Shown: positions 52,443 through 62,713, numbered from the stretch's first letter. The stretch: 64,000 nucleotides of DNA from Chloroflexota bacterium (GCA_020161935.1 JAIUNI010000001.1:868001-932000); one strand, 5' to 3'. The notes: generated from the sequence alone by a model not told the origin. Translations and numbers: made by a program.

Positions 52443-55238
52443 ATGCGTGGTGAGTTTGTCGCGCTTGATTTAGAAACAACAGGCTTAGACTCGACAGCAG
52501 ATGCGATCATTGAATTTGGGGCGGTTCGCTTTCAAGATGGTATCGTCACAGCAGAGTACTCGACCCTGATTAACCCCGGTCGACCGATACCACCCGAAAT
52601 TACGACGCTGACCGGAATCAAGGATTCCGACTTTCTATCGAAGCCCCACAAACCCGGTGAACCCGCGCACCCACCTGCCCCATCGCTCAACCACGTGCTG
52701 CCCGCCATCCAAAGTTTCGTCGGAAACGCGCCGATCATCGGGCATAACATCGGATTTGATCTAGGCTTCTTGTACCCGCACGGGTTATTCCAAAATAATC
52801 TCTCGATTGATACTTACGATCTGGCAGCAATTCTTTTGCCAGCGGCCAACCGGTACAGCTTATCCAGTCTTTCCCAGCAGCTCAAAATCGAACTCACCGA
52901 GGCACACCGCGCACTGCATGATGCCCGTGCCTCGGCGCTGCTGTACTGGGAAATGTGGAAGCACATTCAAGCGCTGCCGTACGATCTGGTGCGCGAAATT
53001 GTGAGTATGTCACAGGGAATCGATTGGAACGCGCGGATCGTATTTGAATATGCGCTGGAACAGATGAAAGCTGTTTCCAGTTCACCGACGCTTTACATAC
53101 CGACTGTGCAGGACATCAACACCACAGGCGAAATCCACGAGGCTGCCAAACCTGAAACGACTGACATCGACCACGTTCTCGGCAGTGACGGTACGCTGGC
53201 AAAACGGATGGCGGGGTACGAGGCTCGCCCCGGCCAAGTGGAGATGGCTCAGAAAATTAGCGAGGCGTTCAACTCGAACAGCCACCTCCTCATCGAAGCA
53301 GGAACGGGTATCGGCAAATCACTTGCGTACCTTGTGCCGTCGATATTATGGGCAACACAACATAAGCAGCGCGTGGTTATTTCGACCAATACCCTCAACC
53401 TACAAGAACAGCTTATCGCGAACGATATTCCATTGATGCGGGAGATTATCGCTACACCGTTTGATGTGGCTGTACTTAAAGGCCGAAGCAATTACTTGTG
53501 CCTTGAGCGCCTGACGGAAATGCGCCGCCGCAGACCGGCTACCGTTGAGGAAGTGCGTGTACTGGCGAAGATATTGGTCTGGCTGACGCAGGGCGGGAGC
53601 GGGCAAAAGAGTGACATCAATATTCGCGGGTTTGGGGAGCAGGTCATCTGGCAGCGGTTGAGTGCGGATGAAGAAAGCTGCACAGCAGAACATTGTGCTG
53701 CGGCGGTTGGCGGGAAATGCCCGTATCATCGCGCCCGAAAATTAGCCGAAAGCGCGGATGTCGTTATTGTGAATCATGCGCTTTTACTAGCGGATACGGT
53801 TTCCGAAAACAACGTCATACCGGATTACCAGCATCTCATTATTGATGAAGCACATCACCTAGAAGAAGCAGCTACCAATAGTGTTTCTAACCGATTAGAC
53901 GAATCAGCCATTAAGTATCACTTGCACAGCATTGGGAGCAGGTCGCGAAGCACCATCGGCGAGTTGATTGAGGCGATTGAAAAGCATGTCCCCTTGACGG
54001 AAAGTAAACGACTGCTGGATTTCCTAAAGGATATGCAAAGCAGTATTCTCATCATGGATAAGCACATCGCTAACCTGTTTGCAGCTTTCCGCCCTATTGC
54101 CTATCGAAATGATTTTGAAGGCAGCGTTATTCTGCGTATCAACGACGACATCCGGCAAAAAGCCGAGTTTGGAACTGTCCGCGAACAATGGACTATCGTC
54201 AGTGATTTTCTGTCGGCTCTTGAGGCAGGGTTGCAACGCCTTCCGGGAGCGATTAACCGGCTCAAACGATACCCCATCGCTGACCTTGATAACTTTGCAC
54301 GGAGTATTGAAGCGGGTATCCACTATTTGCGCCAAACGAAGCACAGTTTTGAGGCGGTGATTCTCAATTCAGACCCTACGCTTATCAGTTGGATTCATGC
54401 CAATCCTAACTATGGTGTTTCGGTCAACACGGCCCCTAGCAACGTCGGTTCGCTGCTTGAACAACAGATTTGGTCAAAGAAACAATCGGTCGTCTTAACC
54501 AGTGCGACATTACAGACAAATAACGGGTTCGGGTACATTCAAAATGCGCTCGGCACTGAAACGTTTGAAACAGCAGCTATCGGATCGCCGTTTAATTACC
54601 GCGAATCAACACTCGTCTTTATTCCGAATGATATGCCCGACCCGAATGAACGAGGGCGTTATCAGCAGGGTGTGGAACGGGCGATCATTGAACTAGCAGC
54701 CGCATTGGATGGCCGCACGCTGGCGCTCTTTACCAGTTACACGCAGCTCCAACAAACTGCCCAAGCCATTCGCCCACGTTTGGCGTTGGGCGATATTACG
54801 GTATACGACCAACTCGATACGAACAATCGCCAAGCGCTCCTTGAGAATTTCAAGACGACCGAAAAAGCAGTGCTGCTTGGGACCAAGAGTTTTTGGGAGG
54901 GGATTGATATACCGGGGTCGGCGCTGAGTGCGCTGGTGCTGACGAAGCTCCCTTTCCCTATTCCAACTGATCCAATCGTGAGCGCCCGTTCGGAAGTATT
55001 TAAAGACCCGTTCAATGAGTACACATTACCCGAAACGATTCTTCGCTTCCGGCAGGGGTTTGGGCGATTAATACGCAAGCAATCCGACCGCGGCATCGTG
55101 GTGCTGCTCGACAAGCGGCTGATGAGCAAAAGCTACGGGCAAAGTTTCTTGGATGCGCTGCCTGACTGCACAATCCAATACGGCACGTTACAGACACTAC
55201 CGGCTGCCGCACAAAAATGGCTCAATTCCGATATATAG
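52443..55238 (+). CDS. dinG: DinG-type helicase with N-terminal DnaQ-like exonuclease
   Basis: A 931-residue protein. Residues 1-165 are a DEDD exonuclease (FVALDLETTGLD, GHNIGFDLGFL, HRALHDARAS). Helicase motifs follow: Walker A IEAGTGIGKSLAYLVPS, the DEAH box LIIDEAHHLEEAA, and motif VI QGFGRLIRKQSDRG. Four cysteines in a Fe-S domain are YLCLERL, ESCTAEHC and GKCPYHRAR. DinG-like enzymes unwind R-loops and forked DNA; the exonuclease fusion is known in Firmicutes. ATG 52443 has a GGAG site; an earlier ATG (52410) lies almost at the predicted transcript start. Confidence 0.93.
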   Translation: MRGEFVALDLETTGLDSTADAIIEFGAVRFQDGIVTAEYSTLINPGRPIPPEITTLTGIKDSDFLSKPHKPGEPAHPPAPSLNHVLPAIQSFVGNAPIIGHNIGFDLGFLYPHGLFQNNLSIDTYDLAAILLPAANRYSLSSLSQQLKIELTEAHRALHDARASALLYWEMWKHIQALPYDLVREIVSMSQGIDWNARIVFEYALEQMKAVSSSPTLYIPTVQDINTTGEIHEAAKPETTDIDHVLGSDGTLAKRMAGYEARPGQVEMAQKISEAFNSNSHLLIEAGTGIGKSLAYLVPSILWATQHKQRVVISTNTLNLQEQLIANDIPLMREIIATPFDVAVLKGRSNYLCLERLTEMRRRRPATVEEVRVLAKILVWLTQGGSGQKSDINIRGFGEQVIWQRLSADEESCTAEHCAAAVGGKCPYHRARKLAESADVVIVNHALLLADTVSENNVIPDYQHLIIDEAHHLEEAATNSVSNRLDESAIKYHLHSIGSRSRSTIGELIEAIEKHVPLTESKRLLDFLKDMQSSILIMDKHIANLFAAFRPIAYRNDFEGSVILRINDDIRQKAEFGTVREQWTIVSDFLSALEAGLQRLPGAINRLKRYPIADLDNFARSIEAGIHYLRQTKHSFEAVILNSDPTLISWIHANPNYGVSVNTAPSNVGSLLEQQIWSKKQSVVLTSATLQTNNGFGYIQNALGTETFETAAIGSPFNYRESTLVFIPNDMPDPNERGRYQQGVERAIIELAAALDGRTLALFTSYTQLQQTAQAIRPRLALGDITVYDQLDTNNRQALLENFKTTEKAVLLGTKSFWEGIDIPGSALSALVLTKLPFPIPTDPIVSARSEVFKDPFNEYTLPETILRFRQGFGRLIRKQSDRGIVVLLDKRLMSKSYGQSFLDALPDCTIQYGTLQTLPAAAQKWLNSDI

Positions 55239-55303
55239 CTTATGTCGCATTAAGACTTCAATGCTAAAATAACGGTATTAACTTGTCAGATTGAGGTAGG
55301 CAT

Positions 55304-55663
55304 ATGCGTACACCGGCGGGCAAAGACTGCCAGCATTACCATGAGGATTTTCATCGCGGCAAGAATGTTCAAGAATGCCGACTGGTGAAGGACAACCCTG
55401 CGTCACTGCGCTGGAAGCCGAGTGACTGCAAAAATTGTCCGATCCCTGAAATTTTGAACGCCAATGCGAGCCAATACCTCGAACTTGAACTCACGATTAA
55501 ACCCAAGCTGCTGGGCTTAGGCAGACAGAATGAAGTCAAGGCATCGTGCCTGAAACACCGTATCTCGATTAGTGACCCTTACGTTGGATGCCCGAAATGT
55601 AATGAGGAACGCCCCGGCCTGAAGTTGTTCTGGGCGGCGCTTGAGGATGACGAGCAATCGTAA
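55304..55663 (+). CDS. Cysteine-rich small protein
   Basis: A 119-residue protein with seven cysteines: Cys9, Cys25, Cys42 and Cys45 in the N-terminal half (CX15CX16CX2C), then one in KASCLKHR and a CPKC pair (GCPKCNEE). The first four could hold a Fe-S cluster or zinc, the last ones a zinc knuckle. No signal peptide. No family recognised. It lies 65 bases after the DinG-type gene on the same strand. Confidence 0.7.
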   Translation: MRTPAGKDCQHYHEDFHRGKNVQECRLVKDNPASLRWKPSDCKNCPIPEILNANASQYLELELTIKPKLLGLGRQNEVKASCLKHRISISDPYVGCPKCNEERPGLKLFWAALEDDEQS

Positions 55664-55779
55664 GCGCACAAAACACGCTAAACGTTCGGACTTGGTATGG
55701 ATATGATATGAACCTCGTTTGTGCGTGTTTTTTGATACTATAATGAGAAATTGAGTGTCAAATATCGTGTGTATATTCA

Positions 55780-56952
55780 GTGAAGCCGATTCTCAAAGCA
55801 TTATCCATACTCATCGTTAACCCCAACCCCGATTTTATTTACCAACTCACGAGCGATGGGAAATATTCAGCCTCGCATACAACCTTTGCAGCGAATGCAA
55901 CCGACGCGCGTATCATCCTGCAAAGTGACCGACCGCAAGTCATTATCGCCAATGATGACTGCGACAAAATCCCCAAATTGTTCCGTGAGATTCTCTCAGT
56001 TTTTACTCCGCGTGAACGCCCTTTATTGGTCATTGTGACTGATGCCCCTTTCGCCGAACTCTTTGAAGTCAGCGATCAAATCGTTGCGCGAAGTCAACTA
56101 CCCTATATCTGGCAGATCATTGAAGCCCTCCTCCTACGGGGTGATAAAGCCAACACGTTTGAAAAACGCTGTGTGGAACTTGAGTCGGAAAATAAGCTGC
56201 TCCGAGATGAATTGTTTCAAGTCGGCAAAACCGCGCGGGAAATCAGCATGATTAAGCAAGCGGTTGTTCACAGTGTTAGCCATGAACTCCGCACACCGAT
56301 GTTGCAGGTGAAGTCGGCGGTGGCGTTACTGAAAGAGGATGAGGGAGCTAACCGGCTCATCGTTGATCTGGCGATGGGCGCAATCACCCGTTTAGAAGGC
56401 GGCATTCGTAACGTCACGCTACTGAATGAATTGATGAGCGAGACACTTGATACCGAAGCCTTCGAGCCTACTCTCGTCCTTCATATCCTTGAGGCGGCAC
56501 TTCGCAACTTAGGCAAGTCTTGGGAACACAAAGAGGCGATTACCCGTGTCAAGATTGACGTAAACCCAACGAACGCTTCGGTTTTGTGTGATCGGCAGCG
56601 AATCATCGTCGCGCTACAACTCCTTCTCGATAATGCTATCAAGTTTAGTAAGGATGAGGTTACGGTTAGAGCAACCACAGAGGGGCAAAAAGTACACATC
56701 ACGGTTCAAGATTACGGGATCGGTATTCCGCAAAAACACCTTGAACAGATATTCGAAGCGTTTTATCAGGTGGATGGCTCATCCACACGCTCTTATGGGG
56801 GAATGGGTATCGGGTTAGCGATTGTGCGGTTGATTATGGAACAACACCATACAACGGTGGAAATTAACTCTGTCCCCGAAAAAGGCAGCCAGTTTACATT
56901 CTCCTTATCCACGCCTGACTATACGAATTTCAATAACGTGGATGCTGATTGA
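55780..56952 (+). CDS. Histidine kinase with degenerate receiver-like N-terminus
   Basis: A 390-residue cytoplasmic kinase. Residues about 8-115 have the receiver fold but lack the acidic pocket and the phospho-acceptor: the strand LSILIVNPNPDF has Asn in place of Asp, and VIIANDD has Asn at the usual Asp position. HisKA with His168 (SVSHELRTP) and an ATPase domain (LLDNAIKFS, DYGIGIPQKH, GMGIGLAIV) follow. The front part is probably a sensor that does not receive phosphate. The start is GTG. No partner response regulator is adjacent. Confidence 0.85.
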   Translation: MKPILKALSILIVNPNPDFIYQLTSDGKYSASHTTFAANATDARIILQSDRPQVIIANDDCDKIPKLFREILSVFTPRERPLLVIVTDAPFAELFEVSDQIVARSQLPYIWQIIEALLLRGDKANTFEKRCVELESENKLLRDELFQVGKTAREISMIKQAVVHSVSHELRTPMLQVKSAVALLKEDEGANRLIVDLAMGAITRLEGGIRNVTLLNELMSETLDTEAFEPTLVLHILEAALRNLGKSWEHKEAITRVKIDVNPTNASVLCDRQRIIVALQLLLDNAIKFSKDEVTVRATTEGQKVHITVQDYGIGIPQKHLEQIFEAFYQVDGSSTRSYGGMGIGLAIVRLIMEQHHTTVEINSVPEKGSQFTFSLSTPDYTNFNNVDAD

Positions 56953-56969
56953 CATACCATGATGTTTGC

Positions 56970-56998
56970 TTGACAAACGAATCGGCATTCCCTATACT
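56970..56998 (+). promoter_or_regulatory. Promoter of the aldehyde dehydrogenase gene
   Basis: TTGACA (56970-56975) and TATACT (56993-56998) are exactly 17 bases apart, a near-consensus vegetative promoter, 74 bases before the ATG. Confidence 0.75.
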
Positions 56999-57071
56999 TG
57001 CCACTTAATTTGCAGCCTTCAAGACCCTGCCCCCTTGAATATTTCTCCCCATTATTGAGAGAGAGTTTTTC

Positions 57072-58562
57072 ATGTCTGAGAGCATTCAGAACTTTATTGG
57101 TGGAAAGTGGATACCCGCCCATTCTGGTGAAACTTTCCTCACTTATAATCCTGCTACCGAAGCGGCTATCGCCCCGGCACCTAAGAGTGCGGCAGTAGAT
57201 GTCGAAGCAGCCGTTAAGGCCGCAAAAAGCGCCTATAAGAGTTGGCGTTTAACGCCCGCACCCCGTCGGGGTGAAATCCTGTACCGGGTCGCTCATTTGC
57301 TGACGGAGCGTAAGGAAGAACTCTCGCGGCTGATGACACAAGAAATGGGCAAGATTCTGGCGGAAACACGCGGCGATGTACAAGAAGCCATCGACATGGC
57401 CTACTATATGGGCGGCGAAGGGCGGCGGTTGCTCGGCTATACGGCCCCAGTCGAAATGCCCAACAAGTTCGGTATGGCAATGCGCGATTCGGTGGGTGTG
57501 ATCGGGTTGATTACGCCGTGGAACTTCCCAATTGCGGTACCCAGTTGGAAAATTCTCCCGGCCCTAATCGCTGGTAACACCATTGTATTTAAACCAAGTG
57601 AGGATACACCCGCCACAAGCGCGGCGTTCGTCAAAGTGTTTGAGGATGCAGGACTGCCAGCGGGTGTGCTGAACCTTGTTACAGGCGCGGGTGATGCGGG
57701 TGCGGCATTGGCGAACCACCGTGACGTGCGTGTGATCTCATTCACGGGTTCGACCGATACGGGTCTCAAAGTCTATGCACAAGCTGCCAGCCTCGGTAAG
57801 AAGGTTGCGTTGGAGATGGGCGGTAAGAACGCCATCATTGTATTGGACGACGCAAATCTGGACTTGGCGGTTGAGGCGATTACATGGAGTGCTTATGGCA
57901 CGACAGGCCAGCGCTGCACAGCGACCAGCCGCTTAATTGTTCAACGTGGCATTAAACCAAAACTTATTGAAGCGCTGGTTGCTAAAGCCAAGACGTTGAA
58001 AGTCGGTGATGGACTACAGGGTGACACCAATGTTGGCCCGTTGGTGAATGCTAAAGCCAGAGATAAAGTCGAAAAGTACGTTGAAATCGGTAAGGCGGAA
58101 GGCGCGAAACTCCTCGTTGGTGGGCAACGTGCCGACCTCGACCGGGGTTATTTCTACAGCCCTACCCTGTTCAGCGATGTCAGCCGCAACATGCGGATTG
58201 CCCGTGAAGAAATTTTTGGGCCGGTACTCAGTGCCATCGAAGTTGCCAGCCTTGAAGAAGCGGTTGAAGTTAACAACGAATCGGCTTATGGCTTGTCGAG
58301 CAGCATCTTCACCGAGAATGTGAATGCCGCTTTCCGCGCTATCCGTGACCTAACTACGGGCATCGTGTACATCAACCACGGAACAACCGGCGCAGAAATC
58401 CAATTCCCATTTGGGGGTACTCGTGGTACTGGAAATGGAATGCGCGAGGCCGGTTTGGCGGGTATGGACTCTTTCACTGAATGGAAGTCCGTTTATGTGG
58501 ACTACAGCGGACGCTTACAACGCGCACAAATCGACACGGACAGCATCTTAGGCTCTACATAA
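57072..58562 (+). CDS. NAD(P)-dependent aldehyde dehydrogenase
   Basis: A 496-residue aldehyde dehydrogenase. The start QNFIGGKWIPAHSGETF is typical; the cofactor region is SFTGSTDTG, the glutamate lies in ALEMGGKNAII, and the catalytic cysteine in GQRCTATSR. The C-terminal block FPFGGTRGTGNGMREAG is complete. The order of motifs suits the semialdehyde-type enzymes (such as alpha-ketoglutarate semialdehyde dehydrogenase), but the substrate is not decided by sequence. It has its own strong promoter. Confidence 0.92.
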   Translation: MSESIQNFIGGKWIPAHSGETFLTYNPATEAAIAPAPKSAAVDVEAAVKAAKSAYKSWRLTPAPRRGEILYRVAHLLTERKEELSRLMTQEMGKILAETRGDVQEAIDMAYYMGGEGRRLLGYTAPVEMPNKFGMAMRDSVGVIGLITPWNFPIAVPSWKILPALIAGNTIVFKPSEDTPATSAAFVKVFEDAGLPAGVLNLVTGAGDAGAALANHRDVRVISFTGSTDTGLKVYAQAASLGKKVALEMGGKNAIIVLDDANLDLAVEAITWSAYGTTGQRCTATSRLIVQRGIKPKLIEALVAKAKTLKVGDGLQGDTNVGPLVNAKARDKVEKYVEIGKAEGAKLLVGGQRADLDRGYFYSPTLFSDVSRNMRIAREEIFGPVLSAIEVASLEEAVEVNNESAYGLSSSIFTENVNAAFRAIRDLTTGIVYINHGTTGAEIQFPFGGTRGTGNGMREAGLAGMDSFTEWKSVYVDYSGRLQRAQIDTDSILGST

Positions 58563-58626
58563 GCAACAGGCATTTTGCTTGGGTTGGTAGTCGTATTTTG
58601 CGGCGTTTTGCGGTAAGCTATAGTGT

Positions 58627-58851
58627 ATGAATGAAATTTCACAATCAGGGAATTTATATTGGGACGCGACCTACGAAATTGTCTTAAGTTTAATGGAAGC
58701 GTATCCTGATGTTATTGTTGAAGATGTTGGTTTGGAACAGTTGTATCAGTATGTAACCACGCTGCCGAATTTCGCAGATGATCCCCGACTAGCAAATGAG
58801 GGGATACTCAACGAGATTTTGCGAGAGTGGTATGAGGAGGTCACCCCATAA
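58627..58851 (+). CDS. iscX: IscX-like Fe-S cluster assembly protein
   Basis: A 74-residue acidic protein of the IscX (YfhJ) family: [20 protein letters not shown], then [19 protein letters not shown] and [16 protein letters not shown]. IscX binds IscS and iron and tunes Fe-S cluster making in bacteria that have ISC. Its usual place is the end of an isc operon. Here it is alone and its stop overlaps the nuoB start by one base, so it is made along with Fe-S-containing complex I subunits. No other isc gene lies next to it. Confidence 0.82.
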   Translation: MNEISQSGNLYWDATYEIVLSLMEAYPDVIVEDVGLEQLYQYVTTLPNFADDPRLANEGILNEILREWYEEVTP

Positions 58852-59738
58852 TGGCTCAACTCGACCTGCGCGAACTTAACGCCACCGAGTTTCCCATACC
58901 GGACGAAATGCAGGGCAATGTTGCGATCACCAGTTTGAGCAAGATTTACAACTGGAGTCGGCGTTCTTCTATGTGGCCTATGCTGTTCGGTTTAGCGTGC
59001 TGCGCCATCGAAATGATTGCGACGGCTGCCGCGCGCTATGATCTTTCGCGTTTCGGCATGGAGGTTATGCGTGCTAGTCCGCGTCAGTCCGATTTGATGA
59101 TCGTTTCTGGAACTGTGACCAAGAAGATGGTGGTACCGATTGTGCGTTTGTACAACCAGATGCCGGAACCGAAGTATGTTCTGGCGATGGGTGCGTGCGC
59201 GAGCGGCGGCGGCCCCTTCAAGGAAGGTTACAACGTCGTTTCGGGTATCGATATGTATATTCCGGTGGATGTGTATGTCCCCGGCTGCCCGCCTACCCCG
59301 CAGGCTCTCTTGCATGGTCTGATTTCGTTGCAAAAGAAGATTGATGGGCAATCATTGGCGAACCGCGATGATGTGCCGTGGTACGGTGTTGGGCCATCTG
59401 AACCTACACCCATTCCTATTCTTGGGCCGGATATTATTGACCCGCGCCAAATGGATCTCATTCGCCGCCAAGCGCAACTCGCAGCGGCTGGTCAGCCCTT
59501 TGGTATGCGTGAACTTCCGTCGCTAAAGCCTGTTGGCACACCGAAGATGGCTCCGAAGGCGAAGGCTGGCGTAGAAGCGACCGCGAAACCGGCAGCGTCC
59601 GCAGCAGCAGAAGCAGTACCCTCAACAGCGCCAGTTGCGGCAGCCGAAGCAGCACCGGCAGCAAGTGGCGAAAAGCCGAAGTTTGACAAGCAAGCAATGC
59701 TGGCGAAAATTCGCGAGAAGAAGGCGAACAAGGGATAA
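58851..59738 (+). CDS. nuoB: NADH-quinone oxidoreductase subunit B with C-terminal tail
   Basis: A 295-residue protein. Residues 1-175 are NuoB, the subunit that holds Fe-S cluster N2 next to the quinone site: Cys50 and Cys51 in GLACCAIEM, Cys116 in GACASGG and Cys146 in PGCPP. Ordinary NuoB ends at about 175-190. Here an Ala/Pro-rich linker (about 220-274) leads to [20 protein letters not shown] at residues 275-294. The same 20 residues end NuoI. It is between iscX and nuoCD, with a one-base overlap and a 5-base gap. Confidence 0.95.
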   Translation: MAQLDLRELNATEFPIPDEMQGNVAITSLSKIYNWSRRSSMWPMLFGLACCAIEMIATAAARYDLSRFGMEVMRASPRQSDLMIVSGTVTKKMVVPIVRLYNQMPEPKYVLAMGACASGGGPFKEGYNVVSGIDMYIPVDVYVPGCPPTPQALLHGLISLQKKIDGQSLANRDDVPWYGVGPSEPTPIPILGPDIIDPRQMDLIRRQAQLAAAGQPFGMRELPSLKPVGTPKMAPKAKAGVEATAKPAASAAAEAVPSTAPVAAAEAAPAASGEKPKFDKQAMLAKIREKKANKG

Positions 59739-59743
59739 ATATA

Positions 59744-61606
59744 ATGACCGATAATGCCATTATCGAAACAACCGATATACAGTCAGCCATTGCTGCACTC
59801 AAAACACGTTTCCCTGAAGCCATAAAGGACGATACCCGACAAGGTTACTCTGGCGTTATCGTGGATAAAAATCGCCTGACGGAAATTGCGACCGTTATGC
59901 GTGATGAAATGGGCTTCGATTATCTTTCCAGCGCCACCGGTGTCGATTATTTGGGCATCGCGGATGAAATGGAAATGGTTTACCATGCCTACCGCACAAC
60001 TGGCGGTTCGCCATTGGTATTCAAGGCGCAAACAGACCGTAATAACCCAGAAATTCCGTCACTGATTGATGTGTGGCCGGGTGCAGACTTCCAAGAACGC
60101 GAAGCCTATGATCTATACGGCATCAAGTTCCCCGGACATCCTAATCTGAAACGCATTCTGCTATGGGAAGGCTTTAATGGCTACCCGATGCGTAAGGATT
60201 GGCACGAAGCCTACTACGAAGAAGACCACAAACCGTTCGACAGCCGTTGGCCTGATGGTTGGGTGCGACGCGGTGAGGAAACCAACATCTACGGTAAGAA
60301 CGTTTCTTATCCGGCGGATTTTGATCTTTCGAAGCTGAACGATACCTCCGAAGAATCGCTGTATGCTGACCTCGGTCTTGGCGTGAGCGTGCAGGAGTTG
60401 GATGGTGGCGAGGCTAACCTCAAGACAGACCGCCTCGTAGTCAACATGGGGCCGCATCACCCCAGTACGCATGGTGTGTTCCGCATGATCGTAACGCTCA
60501 ACGGTGAAACGATTGAGTCGCTCGAACCGGTTATGGGTTACCTGCACCGCAATCACGAGAAAATCGGCGAACGTAACACGTTCCTGCACAACATGCCGTT
60601 TACGGATCGCCTTGATTATCTGAGCAGTATGGGCAACAACCACGGCTATGCGCTGGCTGTTGAGCAACTGCTGGCGAAAGGTGCGAAGTACCAAGCACCG
60701 ACCTATCGTTCAGAAGTTATCCGCGTATTGATGGTTGAACTGACCCGTATTGTTAACCACTACTGGGCGATTGGCTTCTTGCTGAACGACCTCGGTGCGT
60801 TCTTCACCCCTGCGCTCTACGCGATTGCCGAACGCGAGAAGATTCTCGACTTCTTTGAAGCGACGGCAGGCAGCCGCATGATGTGCAATTACATGCGCTT
60901 CGGTGGTGTATTCAAGGACATTCCAGAACGTATCGCCAGCGTGATGAACCTCGTGAACGATAAGGTTCGCGACTTCAACACGATGGATTACCTTACCGAA
61001 CTTATCAACGAGCGTATTCCGCGTTCTATTGACGAACTAGATACTTTCCTGACGGCGAGCGAAATTATCAAGTCGCGTACCATCGGCGTGGGTTATCTCC
61101 CCCCCGAAATGGCAATTGCATACAGCGCGGCTGGCCCGCTGCTGCGTGCGAGTGGTGTGCCTTATGATGTCCGCCGTGCCGAGCCGTACAGCATTTATCC
61201 TGAACTCGACTTTGACGTTGCGGTTCGTTACAACGGCGACATCTACGACCGTTACCTGATCCGTCTGGATGAGATGCGCGAAAGTGTACGCATCCTCAAA
61301 CAGGTGCTGCCGCGCCTCGAAAAGACCCGTGGCGAGTCGGTCTTCGCAGGCGACAAGAAGCATACGCCCCGCGTACCGTTGGGCGAATCTTACGGGCGTG
61401 TCGAAAATCCGAAGGGCGAGTTGGGGTACTATGTCGTATCTGCCGGTGACGAAAAAGGCCCGCAGAACCCGTGGCGTTATCATGTCCGCGCCCCTAGCTT
61501 CATCAATCTGACGGCTCTCGGCCCGATGTGCGTGGGTCACAAGGTCGCAGATGTGGTTGCCATTCTCGGCAGCATCGACATCGTGCTGGGCGAAACAGAC
61601 CGATAG
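59744..61606 (+). CDS. nuoCD: NADH-quinone oxidoreductase fused subunits C and D
   Basis: A 620-residue fusion. Residues about 1-170 are NuoC (30-kDa) with [20 protein letters not shown], and the rest is NuoD (49-kDa), starting at [12 protein letters not shown] with quinone-site residues in [13 protein letters not shown]. The C-terminus is the NuoD end DIVLGETDR. NuoC-D fusion is known, for example in E. coli. No tail like that of NuoB or NuoI is present. The protein has no Fe-S cluster of its own. It is directly followed by nuoI; nuoG and nuoH are not between them. Confidence 0.95.
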   Translation: MTDNAIIETTDIQSAIAALKTRFPEAIKDDTRQGYSGVIVDKNRLTEIATVMRDEMGFDYLSSATGVDYLGIADEMEMVYHAYRTTGGSPLVFKAQTDRNNPEIPSLIDVWPGADFQEREAYDLYGIKFPGHPNLKRILLWEGFNGYPMRKDWHEAYYEEDHKPFDSRWPDGWVRRGEETNIYGKNVSYPADFDLSKLNDTSEESLYADLGLGVSVQELDGGEANLKTDRLVVNMGPHHPSTHGVFRMIVTLNGETIESLEPVMGYLHRNHEKIGERNTFLHNMPFTDRLDYLSSMGNNHGYALAVEQLLAKGAKYQAPTYRSEVIRVLMVELTRIVNHYWAIGFLLNDLGAFFTPALYAIAEREKILDFFEATAGSRMMCNYMRFGGVFKDIPERIASVMNLVNDKVRDFNTMDYLTELINERIPRSIDELDTFLTASEIIKSRTIGVGYLPPEMAIAYSAAGPLLRASGVPYDVRRAEPYSIYPELDFDVAVRYNGDIYDRYLIRLDEMRESVRILKQVLPRLEKTRGESVFAGDKKHTPRVPLGESYGRVENPKGELGYYVVSAGDEKGPQNPWRYHVRAPSFINLTALGPMCVGHKVADVVAILGSIDIVLGETDR

Positions 61607-61663
61607 TGAAAGTACCGCAGCGGTGCAGGGTTGTGCTGCTGCTTCATGACTTAAGGAGTCCCT

Positions 61664-62524
61664 ATGTACGGAAAAGGTATTGCAAACGGCCTGTGGGTTA
61701 CGTTTAAACATTTCTTCAATACCTACGTTGATGATATTCGGTATGCCGGTCGCAAGTATATGCGGCAGGAAAACTTCCAAGTACGGCAGGGTTTGAAGAC
61801 GCAGGGTGCGTTTACGGTTCAGTACCCGGATGAAAAGCTAGCTGTACCGGAACGCTTCCGTTTTGTGCCGTTCCTCGTGACCGAAGACCAAGACCCAACC
61901 CGCATGGGTGAAGATTGGTGTACAAGCTGCGGTATCTGCGCGAAGGTTTGCCCGCCACAGTGTATTTGGATCGTTCGTGGTTCTGATCCGGTTACCGGTC
62001 GGCCTGTGCCGCAGCCGGAAGCCTTCTTTATCGACATTGATATTTGCATGAACTGTGGTTTCTGTGCCGAGTTCTGCCCCTTCGACGCGATCAAGATGGA
62101 TCATGACTACGAATTGGCGAGCTACGACCGCACCAACAACCACATTCTCGACAAGAAGAAGCTCTCAAAACCACACAGTTACTGGAAGGCCATCGCCCCG
62201 ACGACTGCGCTTGAAGAGGCGATTGATCGCGGCGGTTGGGAACATTCTGATAACATCAAGTCGATGAAGAAAGCTGGCAAACAAGCTACCCCGGCGACGA
62301 AAGACAATATGTTCCCGGCACGTAAGCTCACGGACGCGCTGCCGGAAACCGTCGTGGTGGAAGAAACATCTGCCCCTGCCCCTGTTGCTGAAGCCGCCGC
62401 ACCCGCAGCGGAAGCTAAACCTGCCACCACGGCAGCAGCGCCCGCAGCCAGTGGTGACAAGAAGCCCAAGTTTGACAAACAGGCGATGCTGGCAAAGATT
62501 CGCGAGAAAAAAGCCAACAAGTAA
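61664..62524 (+). CDS. nuoI: NADH-quinone oxidoreductase subunit I with C-terminal tail
   Basis: A 286-residue protein. The NuoI core (about residues 1-185) carries two 4Fe-4S motifs for clusters N6a and N6b: CTSCGICAKVCPPQC and CMNCGFCAEFCPFDA. An Ala/Pro-rich linker (about 225-266) leads to [20 protein letters not shown] at residues 267-286, identical to the end of NuoB. At least nine of the 20 codons differ silently from those in nuoB, so the peptide itself is kept by selection or was copied long ago. ATG with an AAGGAG site. A terminator follows. Confidence 0.95.
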   Translation: MYGKGIANGLWVTFKHFFNTYVDDIRYAGRKYMRQENFQVRQGLKTQGAFTVQYPDEKLAVPERFRFVPFLVTEDQDPTRMGEDWCTSCGICAKVCPPQCIWIVRGSDPVTGRPVPQPEAFFIDIDICMNCGFCAEFCPFDAIKMDHDYELASYDRTNNHILDKKKLSKPHSYWKAIAPTTALEEAIDRGGWEHSDNIKSMKKAGKQATPATKDNMFPARKLTDALPETVVVEETSAPAPVAEAAAPAAEAKPATTAAAPAASGDKKPKFDKQAMLAKIREKKANK

Positions 62525-62541
62525 GCTGCAAACGCCAAATG

Positions 62542-62570
62542 AACGGGGTGCTGAATGCGCCCCGTTTTTT
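62542..62570 (+). terminator. Terminator after nuoI
   Basis: AACGGGG pairs with CCCCGTT around a short loop, with a run of six T. It ends the iscX-nuoB-nuoCD-nuoI transcript. Confidence 0.85.
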
Positions 62571-62673
62571 ATGCCACACAAATTCCGATGGTGGGGAAAG
62601 TTTTGTCGTGTTATCTACGTCCATAGATGCAAGAACATGACAAAAGATACTGATCTATTTTTCTCATCAGCGT

Positions 62674-62679
62674 TATAAT
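62674..62679 (+). promoter_or_regulatory. -10 box of the mrp gene
   Basis: TATAAT lies 35 bases before the mrp ATG. The -35 region is weak (TGATCT at 62651, 17 bases upstream). Confidence 0.45.
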
Positions 62680-62713
62680 TATTCCAAACTGTAAACGAAC
62701 GAAGGAAGTACAT

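Noticed and set aside
59744..61606. NuoC-NuoD fusion as a novelty
   Set aside because: The same fusion is well known in other bacteria, including E. coli.
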